DNA from: Anisakis pegreffii
Lineage: Eukaryota; Nematoda; Chromadorea; Rhabditida; Anisakidae
Direction: 5' to 3'
NCBI GenBank assembly: GCA_035041965.1
Contig: JAPYMA010002982.1
Location: forward strand, 1 to 64,000
Length of the DNA: 64,000 nt
Shown: in pieces, positions 26,401-38,200 of the stretch
Position numbering within the stretch: position 1 is the stretch's first letter
How the letters are laid out: each line of letters starts with the position of its first letter
Program-made: the position numbers and the translations under genes
The notes under the pieces: model-generated
What the model was told of the DNA's origin: nothing
The model's database searches: none
Seen by the model: only the letters and a program-made list of their open reading frames with translations

Positions 26401-28604
26401 TGTTCAGAGAACAAACGTCATCAAATGCATCAATTTTAATAATTGTTCCACTGAAATTCTTTGTTATGAATCGAGCAGAATTACACACGTTTGCGTAAAA
26501 AGTCCATTCGAGCTTTTTTTTCTCTGAGTAAACCATAACTCAGCGATGTTTTTAGTTGATTGTTAAATCGGTTAAAAAAACACGTTTTCCATGCGATATC
26601 TTAACTACAATTCGGCGAACAGCAAATTCTATAGACCAAATAATTCGTCATATCATCTCACATTAGCAGTGAGCGATACACTGCTAAAAACATTCATGTT
26701 GCAATAGTTTTAATTGATCATCTGACGGAAGTGTTTTGTGCGGTTCATGACTATGATGATTTTCATAATGCTGATCGCGATGACTACGATTTTAAGCAAA
26801 AAATTGGGTCAAGATGGCAAGAAAACAAAGACTTCATGCGAAAAACGATAAGACATCAGCATGAGAGGAACACATATGGATCTCGTCTGTAAACGTGTTC
26901 TGAGCGATCTGAATGTATCATTTCCATGATTCGATGAGTGAACACATTTTTCCTACATTCTTATGTAAATTTAGGACCAGAAGATTGCTCTCAACCAATA
27001 GTATTTAACCTATTTCAAGTGATTTTTTTTCGTCATTACGTTGTCGTTAAGCGTATTCGGCAGTTGATCTAACATCATAATTTGTCAACATACAGTGAAA
27101 AAAATTACACCTAGAAAAGGATGAAGCAATTGTGTAGATATGCTCCAGCTGCTTAATATACGGACATAAAAATTTTCAAAGGAATCAATTGAAACTCAGC
27201 GATGCGACCGAACTATCTATGAAAGATGAGATACAACATCAAATCGTTCAGCAAATTGCGTTGATAATGTCAGTTGGGGAAATAAACTTTGAGATCGTTA
27301 TCGTTCTCTTGGAATGTGTGCAATAAGACTGATATAAATGTTTCCAGTTGTGATAAATTAGACTGCGTTTTTCGAATTACTCATCACTCATAGATAGCAT
27401 TTTTCTCATTGACGTAATGATCAAGTCACTTGTTTTATGAAATCAATGAGTAGAGATGTGAATGGCGATTTCTATTAGACAGTTACAGTACGCACAATGT
27501 CATGTGAGAGCTGACAAAATTTCATAATGGGGTCGGTCGCATCGCTGAGTTTATGGCGAAATTGTCACAAATTATGTCTGCTCAGTGAGAGTTCTGAGAT
27601 GATTCATCTTATTGTTAGCTGTTTTGATAATGACGCTGCTCAATAAAACGATTGCGAAGTTGTTTTCGTAACAAACCACGAGAAAACCGGTAGCATACGA
27701 GTCTGTTCGCGACAGTCGCGTCACAAACCGATGGTTTCCAGACATTAAATTTGCGCTAATATATTCCTGTGTTTGGCTGTTATGAAAGATGGTTTACGAT
27801 TACGAAATTCACCAGCATAACCTATCACCTGTAGAACATCAGGGTCTGTCAGTACCAACTTATGCAATACATCACCGTCTTGGTTTGTTGCTGCATCAAC
27901 CCGTCCGAAACGCATCAATAACTAATATGTACAGTAACATGTGATTTCAACGAATCACTATATCCAATTTCACAGTGAATGTCACACAACGAACGTTGCA
28001 AACGTTCTCGATGGATTCCGTTAATTCATTTGAGAGTTTCAAGTATGATTCTTCAGCATGTTTGATGTCCAAACTATCCTGTTGCTGTCACTAACATGTG
28101 CTAAAATCTGAGTACATCGAATCACTAAAATGTCCAAAGGTAAACCGTTTTGGCAACTAATGCTTTCAGCAGTATTAATCAACTATTTTGCTCATTAAGA
28201 GCAGATTTCACGCAGACGCTAATCCACGATTGATGTGGAGCATTGTCAAGAATTACTAGAGGGAGAATAAGAAAATCAAGTCAACGTTCTGTAAAGAACC
28301 ATGAATGCATATGGTTGATTCTAGAAATGTGGTCAGACATGAGTGCGCGATGGTTCGCGATGATTTATGCGGTAATCTGTTCGACATTTGGTGAGCATAT
28401 GAAAAAAACAAAAAGAATGACGAAATGAAATAAAACAACGATCGAATCGGAAGATGATGAACTTACGATAATGACAGTGATTGGATGATCGGCGACCAGG
28501 TATCCAATGCGACGAAAAATCCTATTCAGCGCTCTTATGAAGAGCGTTGGTCGAAGGTGCGTATCGTCCGAAACGCTCATTATGTTGTTGTGATTATTAT
28601 TCAT
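11444..28604 (-). CDS. Patched-related (PTR) protein, sterol-sensing-domain RND family
   Basis: Thirteen exons, 5' to 3': 28604-28467, 16809-16483, 16167-15887, 15700-15532, 15329-15185, 14916-14816, 14484-14230, 13917-13747, 13329-12995, 12832-12724, 12621-12438, 12221-11956, 11632-11444. All phases agree and give 889 residues (881 if the ATG at 28580 is used). Family marks in order: RIFRRIGYLVADHP before TM1; RDDIKTGYTPVHARAF; NEPVLQYR/NGL; LSYPITRFIGRDL and TPNFFGV. Then comes the sterol-sensing block with VTPFLVLAIGVDDAFLMINAW (D356-D357 region), GPSITITSFTNAVAFGMGTF and, in the second half, DLDPISMSTLIMSIGLSVDF (D768). The two Asp motifs match those of RND transporters. About 12 membrane segments and two large extracellular loops are expected. 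C. elegans PTRs act in cuticle, moulting and lipid-related roles; which paralogue this is cannot be told. Intron 1 is about 11.66 kb. Exon 1 was joined by motif and phase. Confidence 0.92.
21863..21902. repeat. perfect 18-bp inverted repeat, 4-base loop
   Basis: ATCAACTTCATGACCACT at 21863-21880, loop TAAT, then the exact reverse complement at 21885-21902. It could form a cruciform or be the core of a miniature element. No target duplication was seen. Confidence 0.95.
25828..26058 (+). CDS. unrecognised open frame inside PTR intron 1
   Basis: A 76-codon frame with balanced composition (for example EKKDLAYGIKSSVLELVDRL and DLDRDETAGLSNELEEN), opposite in strand to the host gene. No known domain was recognised and no linked exon was found. 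It lies just after a block that is a diverged copy of about 25380-25480. It may be a fragment of an old gene or chance. Confidence 0.2.
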   Translation: MHLWSVERTFQSVRNKVGLEKKDLAYGIKSSVLELVDRLKLECFIGDILDLDRDETAGLSNELEENFIFLDPVGLS

Positions 28605-28612
28605 CTGTATAT
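28605..28612 (-). promoter_or_regulatory. possible spliced-leader acceptor directly abutting the PTR start codon
   Basis: On the minus strand ...ATATACAG is followed immediately by ATG at 28604. If used by a spliced leader, the mRNA would have no gene-encoded 5' UTR. The site has a weaker pyrimidine run than the other acceptors, so the ATG at 28580 remains an alternative start. Confidence 0.4.
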
Positions 28613-28670
28613 GTTATGTTATGGTATCTGGGCGGTGCGATGGTTGGATAGTGTTAAAATATACGAATGT

Positions 28671-28718
28671 CTGCTGCTGCTGCTGTTGCTCGTGCTGTTA
28701 CTGCTGCTGCCGCTGATG
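28671..28718. repeat. CTG-rich imperfect trinucleotide tract
   Basis: Interrupted (CTG/TTG/CTC/TTA)n tract just upstream of the PTR start, on the opposite strand. It gives a poly-leucine frame that is not considered a gene. Confidence 0.7.
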
Positions 28719-29293
28719 TATCGTGTGCATGAACGACCCCCAAACGGGTTTCTTTCATAGAAAACGTCATTCAATCACCCTCCGCATTTCCACTGATATT
28801 ATTCATTCCCCTTTGCTGAACGATCATTTTGTGAACTTATTAGTACTACTCCACAGTATCATTTGTGACCGATGACGTTATCATGCTGAAGTTCACATGC
28901 ATTCTTTTCGCCTCAAACAGTACCACATAAGTTCACATGCATTCTCTGAGATTTCTGCATTTTCGTAAGTTTTCATCTTGCAATGGAAAGTGGTTGTTTC
29001 AAGCATCATATTGAGCAAAAGGCATCAAACATTGCATGTTCATTGAAAAAGTCTGAAATCTTCTTACGAATGCATAAAGACAACTGTCAAAAATCGCTGA
29101 CATGTAAATCAACGATTCAAGGTGATGACAAATTTTTTGCTGAACGCAGGATGAGTTGATGCGATAAGCAGATTAAAAGTACGTGTTCAAGATGAGTTGC
29201 TTGCACACTACTCATACGCATTATCCAGTGTGATTGTTCGTTTGTTCAATGCTGGTTCTTCTGTTTCACATTTTCTCTCAAGAATATAAATAA

Positions 29294-29353
29294 TTTGAGT
29301 GTACTTCTGATATCAGATGGTACACTCAAAAGTGTACTTTTGATGTACCATCT
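29294..29353. repeat. nested inverted repeats built from GTGTAC
   Basis: AGATGGTAC (29315-29323) pairs with GTACCATCT (29345-29353). Inside it GTACACT and AGTGTAC pair around CAAA, and TTGAGTGTACTT upstream at 29294 repeats the inner arm. It lies about 0.7 kb upstream of the PTR start. Confidence 0.75.
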
Positions 29354-31089
29354 AATATTTTACGCATCGGGTGGGAATGTGTGACTGCAAGTGGCCATCT
29401 TCGGCTGGAGTACTTTTCGTTATCAATCAAAAGTATCAATTAGTGCAGTGAATTGTATCCGTCAAAACTTCCAAACACTCGCACGTCTCACCGAACTGGA
29501 ATTTAACCGAGAATAAAACATCACAAAACATTTCTACAAAAAATGATGAAACAAAAACAGAAAAATCTGACGTTTGATCGCTTCCAGAACAATTCGGTTG
29601 TAATATGGATCAGTGATGGAAAATTTTCGAAAAAAAGATCATGTTCGATCAGTGTTCACGACGCAATCGTGAAATTTTCGAACGTCTCATGCTGACTGCT
29701 CAAGAGTTTGACACGGGTTGCTCGTTGCTGACAACAAAAGTGTATTTGCAGTTGCTAGCTCATTGCTGATGCTCACATTTTGCTTGTGGGTCCACATCAC
29801 TGCTGCAGCTCATCGAAACGGAATGAGTGCGTCGATAAACATCAATGACTTGGTGCGTTTCAATCTGGCCAAACATTGCTCACTGATCAGCGCAATATTT
29901 GAAAGATTACGTGATGCTGTCAGCAGCGACAAAATATTATTAAAATAACAAAATTTATGCAATCCATGTCATGTTTCTATCAAACAAATCGTGAGAACGT
30001 GATACGAAATTCAAACTCAGTTCAATTCACACAAACTTTGGTACTCCGAGCAATCTTAGTGGCATGATCAAAACTGTGCCATAAAAAACTGTTACTGTAT
30101 GTTTAGTGATATTCAAATCGATTGACTGATTCCTTGGAAGGCACCACAGAGCCGATTAGTATTCAAGGTCGCAATTTGAAGACATGCTATTGTTAAAGTA
30201 CGCTTGGATCATACTATGAAACAGTGCTAATGATTGCTATAAGACAGGTTATGGTGACAGCAAGGGAATGATGCCTCGTAGTAATAGTGCTACCAATCGA
30301 AACACTTAAATTGAAGTCGCCAGTGTTCCAGATCACCTAATGATCATTCAAAAAAAAGCAAATGATTTTTTATCGAATGGGAACAAGGTGGGACAATCGA
30401 AACTGACGAGCTGAAAACATTTTCAAGTATTGGCTAAACGAACACACTGTAGAGTTTGCACAGAAACGTGATTGTGCACGAAATTTCCTCTGCACATCTA
30501 TGCAAAAACCTCTATTCATATTTACAGAAGAGGTAGAATGTCTTTACATCGATGAGATCTTTCAGGTCAATTCTTCCAGAGCTCTGCGCATTTTGAACAG
30601 CATTCAACACTTTTCAAGAAATTAGGGAATTCACGCTAGCCCCTATTCCACAGGATTCATAATATGTAAGAGGTAAATTCCTATTAGCAGTGTTGGGCGC
30701 GCTATCGAAGAACGATAGCGCGCTATCGCTATTCCGCTATCGAAAAGACTTCCGCTAGTCCGCTACCGCTATCGCTATTACCCACCGAATCGATAGCGGA
30801 GCGCTATCCCTACCGCTATCGCTATCGCTATCGCCTACTTTAAAAACCTCATTACACCACTAAATGATTCAAAATTTTCATTAATCAACATGCATTTTTG
30901 AATTAAATGTGAGAAACATTACGAAAGTAGATTTTCACGAGAAAATAAATTTTATTTTATGACAATAGGACATATTTAAACATTAAAAAAATTTAAAACA
31001 ATAGAACACAAACAACATTAAAACAACAACAGCATCATTAAAAAAGGCCACAACAAAACATCTTAACAGCAAAAACATCATCGAAAGTT

Positions 31090-31545
31090 TATCAGTCACT
31101 TTCGAAAACTATGTCAGTGAACCGAATGTCATATCAATAGGTTTGGTTAACAACATATTGTGAAAAAACGACAACAACAGAAACATACAAACTATATCAG
31201 CACACCGAATATTATATCAATAAATTTGGTCAACAGCATGTTATATAAAAACAACAATAACAGACACACATAAACTATATTAGCACATCGAATATTATAT
31301 CAATAAATTTTGTCAACAGCACATTATGAAGAAACAACAGGAACATAACAAAAAACCGCAACAGTATTATCATCAAAAAATGTTCTTCGTAGGGTATTGT
31401 CACAAAAAGATCCCCTTTTTCCTGAAGTATCATCACCAAAAATCCCCTCCTTCCTAAAGTGCCACTTTCGAAAACTACCTCACAATCAGTGAGTCGAATG
31501 TCATATCATTAAATTTGGTCGACAGCATGTTATAAAAAAACAACA
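31090..31545. repeat. degenerate tandem repeat inside the hAT element
   Basis: The word CGAATRTYATATCA recurs at about 31123, 31206, 31289 and 31495. The first three are 83 bases apart. Each is followed by AAATTTKGTCAACAGCA-like sequence and an ACAACAACAGAAACA-type run. A longer shared block, CACTTTCGAAAACTA, precedes the first and last units. Confidence 0.7.
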
Positions 31546-31615
31546 ACAGAAACACAACAGCATGAAACACAACAGTTCAACAGCGAAAACATCATCAAAA
31601 CAGCGCCCAAAATGC

Positions 31616-32195
31616 TCATAATTTCTCGTTTCCTTTGATAAACATCAACATATTGAATGATCCATCTGAAATTCTCGACCGCTTCGCTCGCATGATATCC
31701 TTTCCTAGCGAAAACACGCGCTCCACTGGTGCCCCAGAAGGCATGCCTGTGTTATATCTGAAATTTTTAACTACTTGAAGTCATGCTAGAGGTATTAATA
31801 TCTGAAGTAGAAACAATAGGTGATGAACAAGTATTGTTAAAACAAGTATGGAAAACATTATAAAGTAGCTAAAACAAGTATGACCAACAATATGTGGACC
31901 TGATAAACAGTTTAACGAAGCGCGTGTCATTCATAAAAGTTGCATCCTCCAGACTATTTTCGAGTTCTCCATCTAACTATTCTTCAACAATCTTTTTTGC
32001 TCCTTTTTTCAAGGACTTTTCGCGCGATTTGTCGACAGGCGTTGATATAACGCCGGAAAAGTCATGATTGCTTGTTGTTGTAACAGATTCTGTAGTGTAA
32101 ATAAACTGATAGCGGAAGATAGCGGAATATAGCGGAAGTTGCTCGCTATCGAACAGCGATAGCGCCGTTCCCGCTATCGCTATTCCGCTATTCAC
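31616..32195 (-). pseudogene. truncated hAT transposase, C-terminal dimerisation region
   Basis: Exons 32195(or later)-31900 and 31757-31616 join in phase. The second reads MPSGAPVERVFSLGKDIMR, then SRISDGSFNMLMFIKGNEKL and stop. This is the hAT C-terminal dimerisation signature (SxAxVERxFS, KRxRxS, LMFLKGN). The first exon ends in RFVKLFIR, as expected just upstream. It carries an in-frame TAG at 31979-31977, and its 5' part runs into the subterminal repeats. The catalytic N-terminal and DDE regions are absent, so no active enzyme is made from this copy. Confidence 0.8.
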
Positions 32196-32286
32196 TCGAA
32201 CTTCCGATATCGCTATTCCGCTATTCCGCTATTCGCTATTAATGGTCTAGCGGAATAGCACGCTATTGCCCAACACTGCCTATTAG

Positions 32287-35200
32287 CATAGGTAAATTCC
32301 TATTAGCCTAAAAAATGGGATACTTCCCACAGTCAGAGAAATTCCCACATTTCACTCTAATGGTTACTGAACGAGATGGTCCTTTTCTTGAACGTTTCTA
32401 GTGTTTCGTTGCGCTCGTTCCGCTTGTCATTCATAGCTGAATGTTTCAATGTGTGACATCGCTTAGATGACTTCCCGTTTCATTGTGTTGTAGTTCTTGA
32501 TTGATGTTTGGTTACAAATAGTGTTCACTTTATCACTTTTTATATTTTCTAAGTCAGTATTTCCTTCATGTACTTTGCAATTCCCAATTGCCCTCAACGC
32601 CCGAAAAGAAATAAAAATTTCACTTCGTAGGAAGCAGAAATCCACTGACTCAACGATATTTCCTAATTGCCATAGACGAAACGAAAACATCAATCATGAA
32701 CTTAGAAAAGGGGACCGAAAAGTTATCACAAAGAATAACATGCTTTTTTTGCCAGAGAAAACCATTCTAAACCAGAAGCAAATCATTTTTTCAAAAAAAA
32801 GTTTGTGAAATAATACCAAAATCGTTCTGAACTACGCCCATTCGAATCAATTTGGTCGCAATCGGCTTCAGTCAAATTACCATTGCAACATCTGTGTCGT
32901 TTATGAGAATCAACCTGAAAATTACAAATAATAGTGGAGGGCAGCAGGGAACAGAGTTGACGATCGGAACGAGAAGGCGATTGATTGCGAAGAGTTTTTA
33001 AAACGAAAAACGTGGATGTTGACAGAATGCCCGGTGATTTATTGTCATCATGAATTTCTTTCGTCTGCTTCCGATTGTTCTATTCATTCACAAACTCCTG
33101 CTTCCTATCAAACCGTTTTCATTGATCATCAACCACAGCTCTTGACAAAATTGTTGCAGGAGCTGAGCTCAAAACCTACAAAGCTATCAAAATCACCATA
33201 ATAGGTAATCCAAAATGGAGAATATTCTCCAAGTGCTCGATGGAAAAGTGTGATCTTGAAGACTGGTAATCGTCGCTAGAACTGATGTCAGGAATCAGTC
33301 TTTATAGTAGAATAGTGGTGATAATGTTGGACGTGGCCAGGTATACATCGAAATGACAGCAGTACCAAAAGAGTGGGAGAGGTGACGACAAACTGCAGTT
33401 GTACATAGAAGCAATGGTCAAATGGACCTGTCAAAAATGTTCACTTTTACAAACGAATCCGTAGGAAGCAAAAAATCACTCCCCCCCTAAGCATACTTAT
33501 TTCTTATCACTGATTATCGTAACCAACATCAATCTACTCAATACGGATAATTTACAGCTTTCGTCATAGAATCGCGAGTTCGAGGAAGTCATTTTGCTGA
33601 AGAATTCAATCAATGAACCAAACTCCGATGGGTTTTGATCTTGTTTGTGTGAAGTTTCCAGTTATCACTGTGCAGTTGAAATTTTTACGTGCAATAATAA
33701 GTTTGATGAGGGAACTCAAGTCCAATATCGTGCATGGTCACGTCGAAAATGATAAGATTGCAATGCAGGTCATCACAACAAGATTTATTGACTATGGGTG
33801 TGTTTGTGTGTGCTTTGCTGCAGAATTCCGGAACGCCACGGTTACTTTTTAAGAAAGATCTCACTGAAAAAAACTATTATCTAAGAAAACTATCATTTGA
33901 GCGTTTCGTTCGACTGATCAGACACAATCACATCGAAATTGCTAACAATAAGAATAATGTGGACAATTGCTGGCTGCGCCAGCAAGCATCATTGAGCACT
34001 GCGTTTCAATTTTGTTTACTGATCATTTCCGAGTGGTCGAACCAGTTTACGCGATGCAAGCAACTGCTGGTCACATTGATTATGTTTTCATTTTCATAAT
34101 TTATCTCCCCCATTGAAATGTCGGGTTCCTGTTCTTGATTAGCATCACTTCATCAATATTCTATGGAACATTTCGACCGCAATGCTCGGAAAACCTCCAG
34201 ACATAACATGCTATAAAAAAACCGAAGTCTATTTTTCAATCTTTTCTGTGACTGATATTCATCGCTAATTGATCGCAACTTCTTCTCGAATCTAATTTCA
34301 TGCCTTCTAGGTTACATGCAGTTAAGATATTTGTTCAGAACGCAGTGTGCGTTCTGATGAAAATATTGTAGCGAGAAAATAACTGACTAAAGTTCTTCTG
34401 GTCATGAAGTAAACTTTCCTATGATCTATCCAACATTCAACCCTAAAAATTTCAGGGAGTGTTTTGCGAGTGTGCTTTGCTTCACATTTCTTGCTACGCT
34501 TTACGTCACATTTTAATTAAGGTGAATGGTTGCGCTTGATAGCGTCCATATTATGCCTACGGAATGATAACATTGGTGAATATGAATGAGCAGCGCTAAG
34601 CCAGATCTGAGTCTCTGAATTCAATGATTAATATCAACGTGAATTCTCTGTCAGCAACAATCTAATTTGAGCGAGAATTCGTTGTAATCGGCAACTACAC
34701 AGCTCCAATTCAAAAATCACTAGCGATCAACGACACATCGAATCGGAGTCCTTCAACTTGACATTTGAATGTTCCATTTAATAAGCACTGAGTTGTACGC
34801 AACGTGGTCAGACACGTTCCAATACACGGGCATTGCGAATTGCTAATTAATCTGTTACGTCAAATCAAAATTTGTTATGCGTTGTTCAGTGATTCATATG
34901 CATCATAACACCTCTAATGAAGCAATATTATATATTGGAATATTCGAGTTGTTGTTTATTTATGGTTCCACCCGTCACTTAACACGTTTGAAAAGCAATC
35001 GCGTTAGCTCTCTTTATTCATCGTAAGATTTGTGAATTCGAGCAGAGAACAATCCTGAAAGTATTTTGTGCCCGATTGATGTCATTTAAAGCGGTGATGT
35101 TCGCGCTAATTCAGCGATGCATTACGGCCTTTGGAAGTCATTGATCAAATTGGAATTGACTTCTTGGTATTCATTTACTTCATTTACTCGTTTCTGAATT

Positions 35201-38200
35201 ATGACTGCATGAATTATCAGCATGACATGTGACATCTGTCCATTTTTGAGAAGAGTGAGAAACTTTGTTCATTCATTCAGTATTAATCAAGCATCAGTCG
35301 CTGTTCTCGGTGAACTGAAACTACTCTAGAAACCATCTCAAGATATTTGCTCTCTTTTTTTGTAAAAGTCTTGTCAGAGAGCGAAGTGTGCATGTTCCAT
35401 TCACAAATAAGTGCATATGATCGGTGGCAAAGGGCAGGTGAAAAAAGTTGATGAAATGTCGGAAAAATAAATGAATAACTGTCGTTTGCATTAAATCACC
35501 AATAAATAAATCATGTTTTAAGAAATCAAATGCGTCAAATTTTAGTGAATGTTTGTGCGATGTTTCTATTAGGTCAATTCAACACATATTGATGTTTCCA
35601 TATTCAATATCACTGCTCTTTGTAGGGAGTAAATACATCCAGAGAGGTAATTTAGGGTTGCCAAGAGGTATTGAGGAGGCAAATGCAATTATTGATAAAT
35701 TTCGTCCATTTTACAGCTGCCGAATGCTTTTTTTTTCATTGCTTTTTGCTGTTAATTACTGAGGTTCGTAATTTTTCTGCAATTGATGTATAATGCGTTC
35801 AAAATGCTCACTTCATTGCAGAGAATTAACTTCTTTTACGCTCTCCAGTAATTTCCGGACCGGTTTCCAAATTGCTTCCGATGTTTTGTGTGGAAATAGT
35901 AAATTGCTGTGCTAGAGGGAGAGGTAATGACGGACTGCCAAACCATCGTAATGCAACCTCGAAACGTGATAAACACTGCTCCTTATGAATGAGTATAGTT
36001 TGATGTAAATATGATGATCATTTTTTGAGACATTGTTCCTTACGATAACAGTCCTAGCTCATTAATTTGAGAATAAGTGAATGAATAAAATATGAAGGAT
36101 TCCTTCGGGTTATCCGTTTGATCCAGTGTGAATTAAATACGAATATTTCGAAGATTGATTAAAAATGAAACGATGTCGAGTGAACTTCAACGATATGACA
36201 AATGAGTCGTGGAGTAATGCATAAGAAATGACAAAAGTGTATATGTGTCACCGATCCGGATAGCGATAAATTCGTTGAGCCAACGTTGGAACAGCTCAAA
36301 TCATTGGTGATGAACCTGCACTATAGAACACTCTGAACGTGATGATGAGTAGGCAGAATGCAAAAGCTAGGAAGGGAGATATTGAAATTGAGAGGAATAT
36401 TCAAAGCTTCATTGGCGACTCGATGCTTCGATCAATGCTTCTTGTTTCCTGATTGATTCGTCTACTCCAAAACGCACACATTTTCGCATATTACGTCATG
36501 AAATGAACCCTGGTCGCTTATTCATTTTTAATTCCAAAGTTATTACGAGCAATCACTAGAAGCAATCGTCAGTCACATCATAGAAATGAACTTTATTAAA
36601 ATTGAGACCGTGTGCGATCATGCATACCATTGCAGAGTGAAAGCGAGTTAGTTTTTCGTTTTCACTCAGATGTTATTGAAGGAATGTTTTATGCCTTTAC
36701 GTTGGCATGCCATTTGCATGCTTTGTCCAGCGATTGTAGCCATCAGTCATTGATTCCTGACGTTAACGTGTTTGACGTCTATTAAATGCTTCATTAGGCT
36801 TGCAGAGCGCATTCATCGAAATTTTATTCGTTGAATTCCTCTTCGACCACCACTCTCAAAATGATTAACACGTGGCTCCTAATAGAAAGTTTCAGAGTTA
36901 AGCTGAAATTTCAGTGTGTTGACGACCTAGGATGAGGGTTCAGAAACTGTAGACCAGAAAATTGAAACCGGTAAAAAAATCAAGGTCTACTAGCTTGTCG
37001 ACCTACCATAATCTTCATCGCGTCTTTTGAACAAAAAATATTTTTGATCACCACGCAACACTGAATAGGTCAACTGATTTTTATATTGCCATGGGTATTT
37101 TACAGCTCGTCATTCCCTTAATATTTGCACCAACCAGAAACTATTGGGCAATTCTCAGTTCAGAAAGTAACTGATGAGGGAGTCCGAACATGTGTATACT
37201 TTTGCTGCTGCGATCATGTGCCAGTTGGTTCATCTCCCGAATTTTAAACATTTTAAACATTTTTTGGTGAAGAAGTCATCAAAATGATTTATACGCTCAT
37301 ATCATATTACGTCTTATCATAATCATAAACATCAATTCACACCGTCATTTTGTTTGTTGTTTTTGCACGATTGCTATCATAATCCCAAAAGTTAATCCCA
37401 AACGTCAGTTATTACTTTATGAGAGAATGTTTGCGTAAACAACCTGATCGTCTGTTGATTTGGGCCGTCATTAAATCAAGCGTTGGCGTTATGATGAGCA
37501 GCAGATAATATCAATTTGCATTGTGGTCGCTTAATGATGAATGTCTACGAAACAGTGAATTCGATCGGGAGCATTAGAAATCAGTGGAGGACGTAACAGG
37601 AAATGCAGTCTTTCAAAATGATTTCACTGCGATCATCCATCATCTGATCATATCAACACTCATTCATCATTCGATGCTATCAGTTTAAGTACGGCATCAC
37701 TTACAATTAGTCAAATGTTATTTAGAACGAATACACCTGGACATTGATGCAGTAGGATAATTGAATTGATAAACATTCAGTTACCTCTAAATGCTGATGT
37801 GTTGGATGAAATTGTGTTTGCCTAAAAGGTTTAGGACTGCATAAGGCACGCTACTGATCAATATTAATATCATCGTTAAATTTCATGTAAATAATGATAC
37901 GCAAATTGAAATCTTTAACTATGATCACACTGTTCACAATTTCATCAACAATTCATAAGTATGGAACTGACGGAATGTGATGGAAGTAGAAAATCCAAGT
38001 GAGATAAGCGAACGCAATATGTAACATCGAAAACGGTCGTTGCAAGCTTGCAATAGCACTGATATCTTGAGAAAGTAATACACTTCATCCGATCGTTCAC
38101 CGAGACGCTTGAATCAGTCTATATTTGCATTTGATTCGTTTTGGTTTTGTGAATGAATGAACATGAATTAAATAACGGCAATTATTTAGTCCTTATGATC

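Larger units (their letters stand above)
16810..28466 (-). other. 11.66 kb first intron of the PTR gene
   Basis: Bounded by a strong donor (GTAAGT at 28466 reading down) and TTTTCAG at 16816-16810. No convincing gene was found inside on either strand. It holds an AT-rich stretch with repeated ATGTATTAAAT/AATGCATTA words (18735-18805), an 18-bp hairpin (21863-21902), a diverged duplicated block (about 25380-25480 and 25750-25840) and a 76-codon plus-strand frame at 25828-26058. Such a large first intron often carries enhancers, but nothing here shows this directly. Confidence 0.8.
28613..30679. other. upstream region of PTR; no gene seen
   Basis: Probably holds the PTR promoter. Only short unrecognised frames occur (for example 29718-29948, +), apart from the repeats listed separately. 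No core promoter element was identified. Confidence 0.4.
30680..32286. mobile_element. hAT-superfamily DNA transposon with intact 8-bp target duplication
   Basis: The element spans 30688-32278 (1591 bp). Its ends are CAGTGTTGGGC and, inverted, GCCCAACACTG, a typical hAT terminal inverted repeat. It is flanked by perfect CCTATTAG copies at 30680-30687 and 32279-32286. Both subterminal regions are packed with CGCTATCG/CGCTATTCC words in many orientations (30695-30835 and 32105-32265), likely transposase binding sites. The interior holds a broken C-terminal transposase fragment and a tandem repeat. The element is too short for a full hAT transposase, so this is an internally deleted, non-autonomous copy. 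Confidence 0.93.

Noticed and set aside
28485..28760. 91-codon plus-strand frame with a long leucine run
   Set aside because: It is the opposite-strand shadow of PTR exon 1 followed by a CTG-rich simple tract; no independent coding signal.
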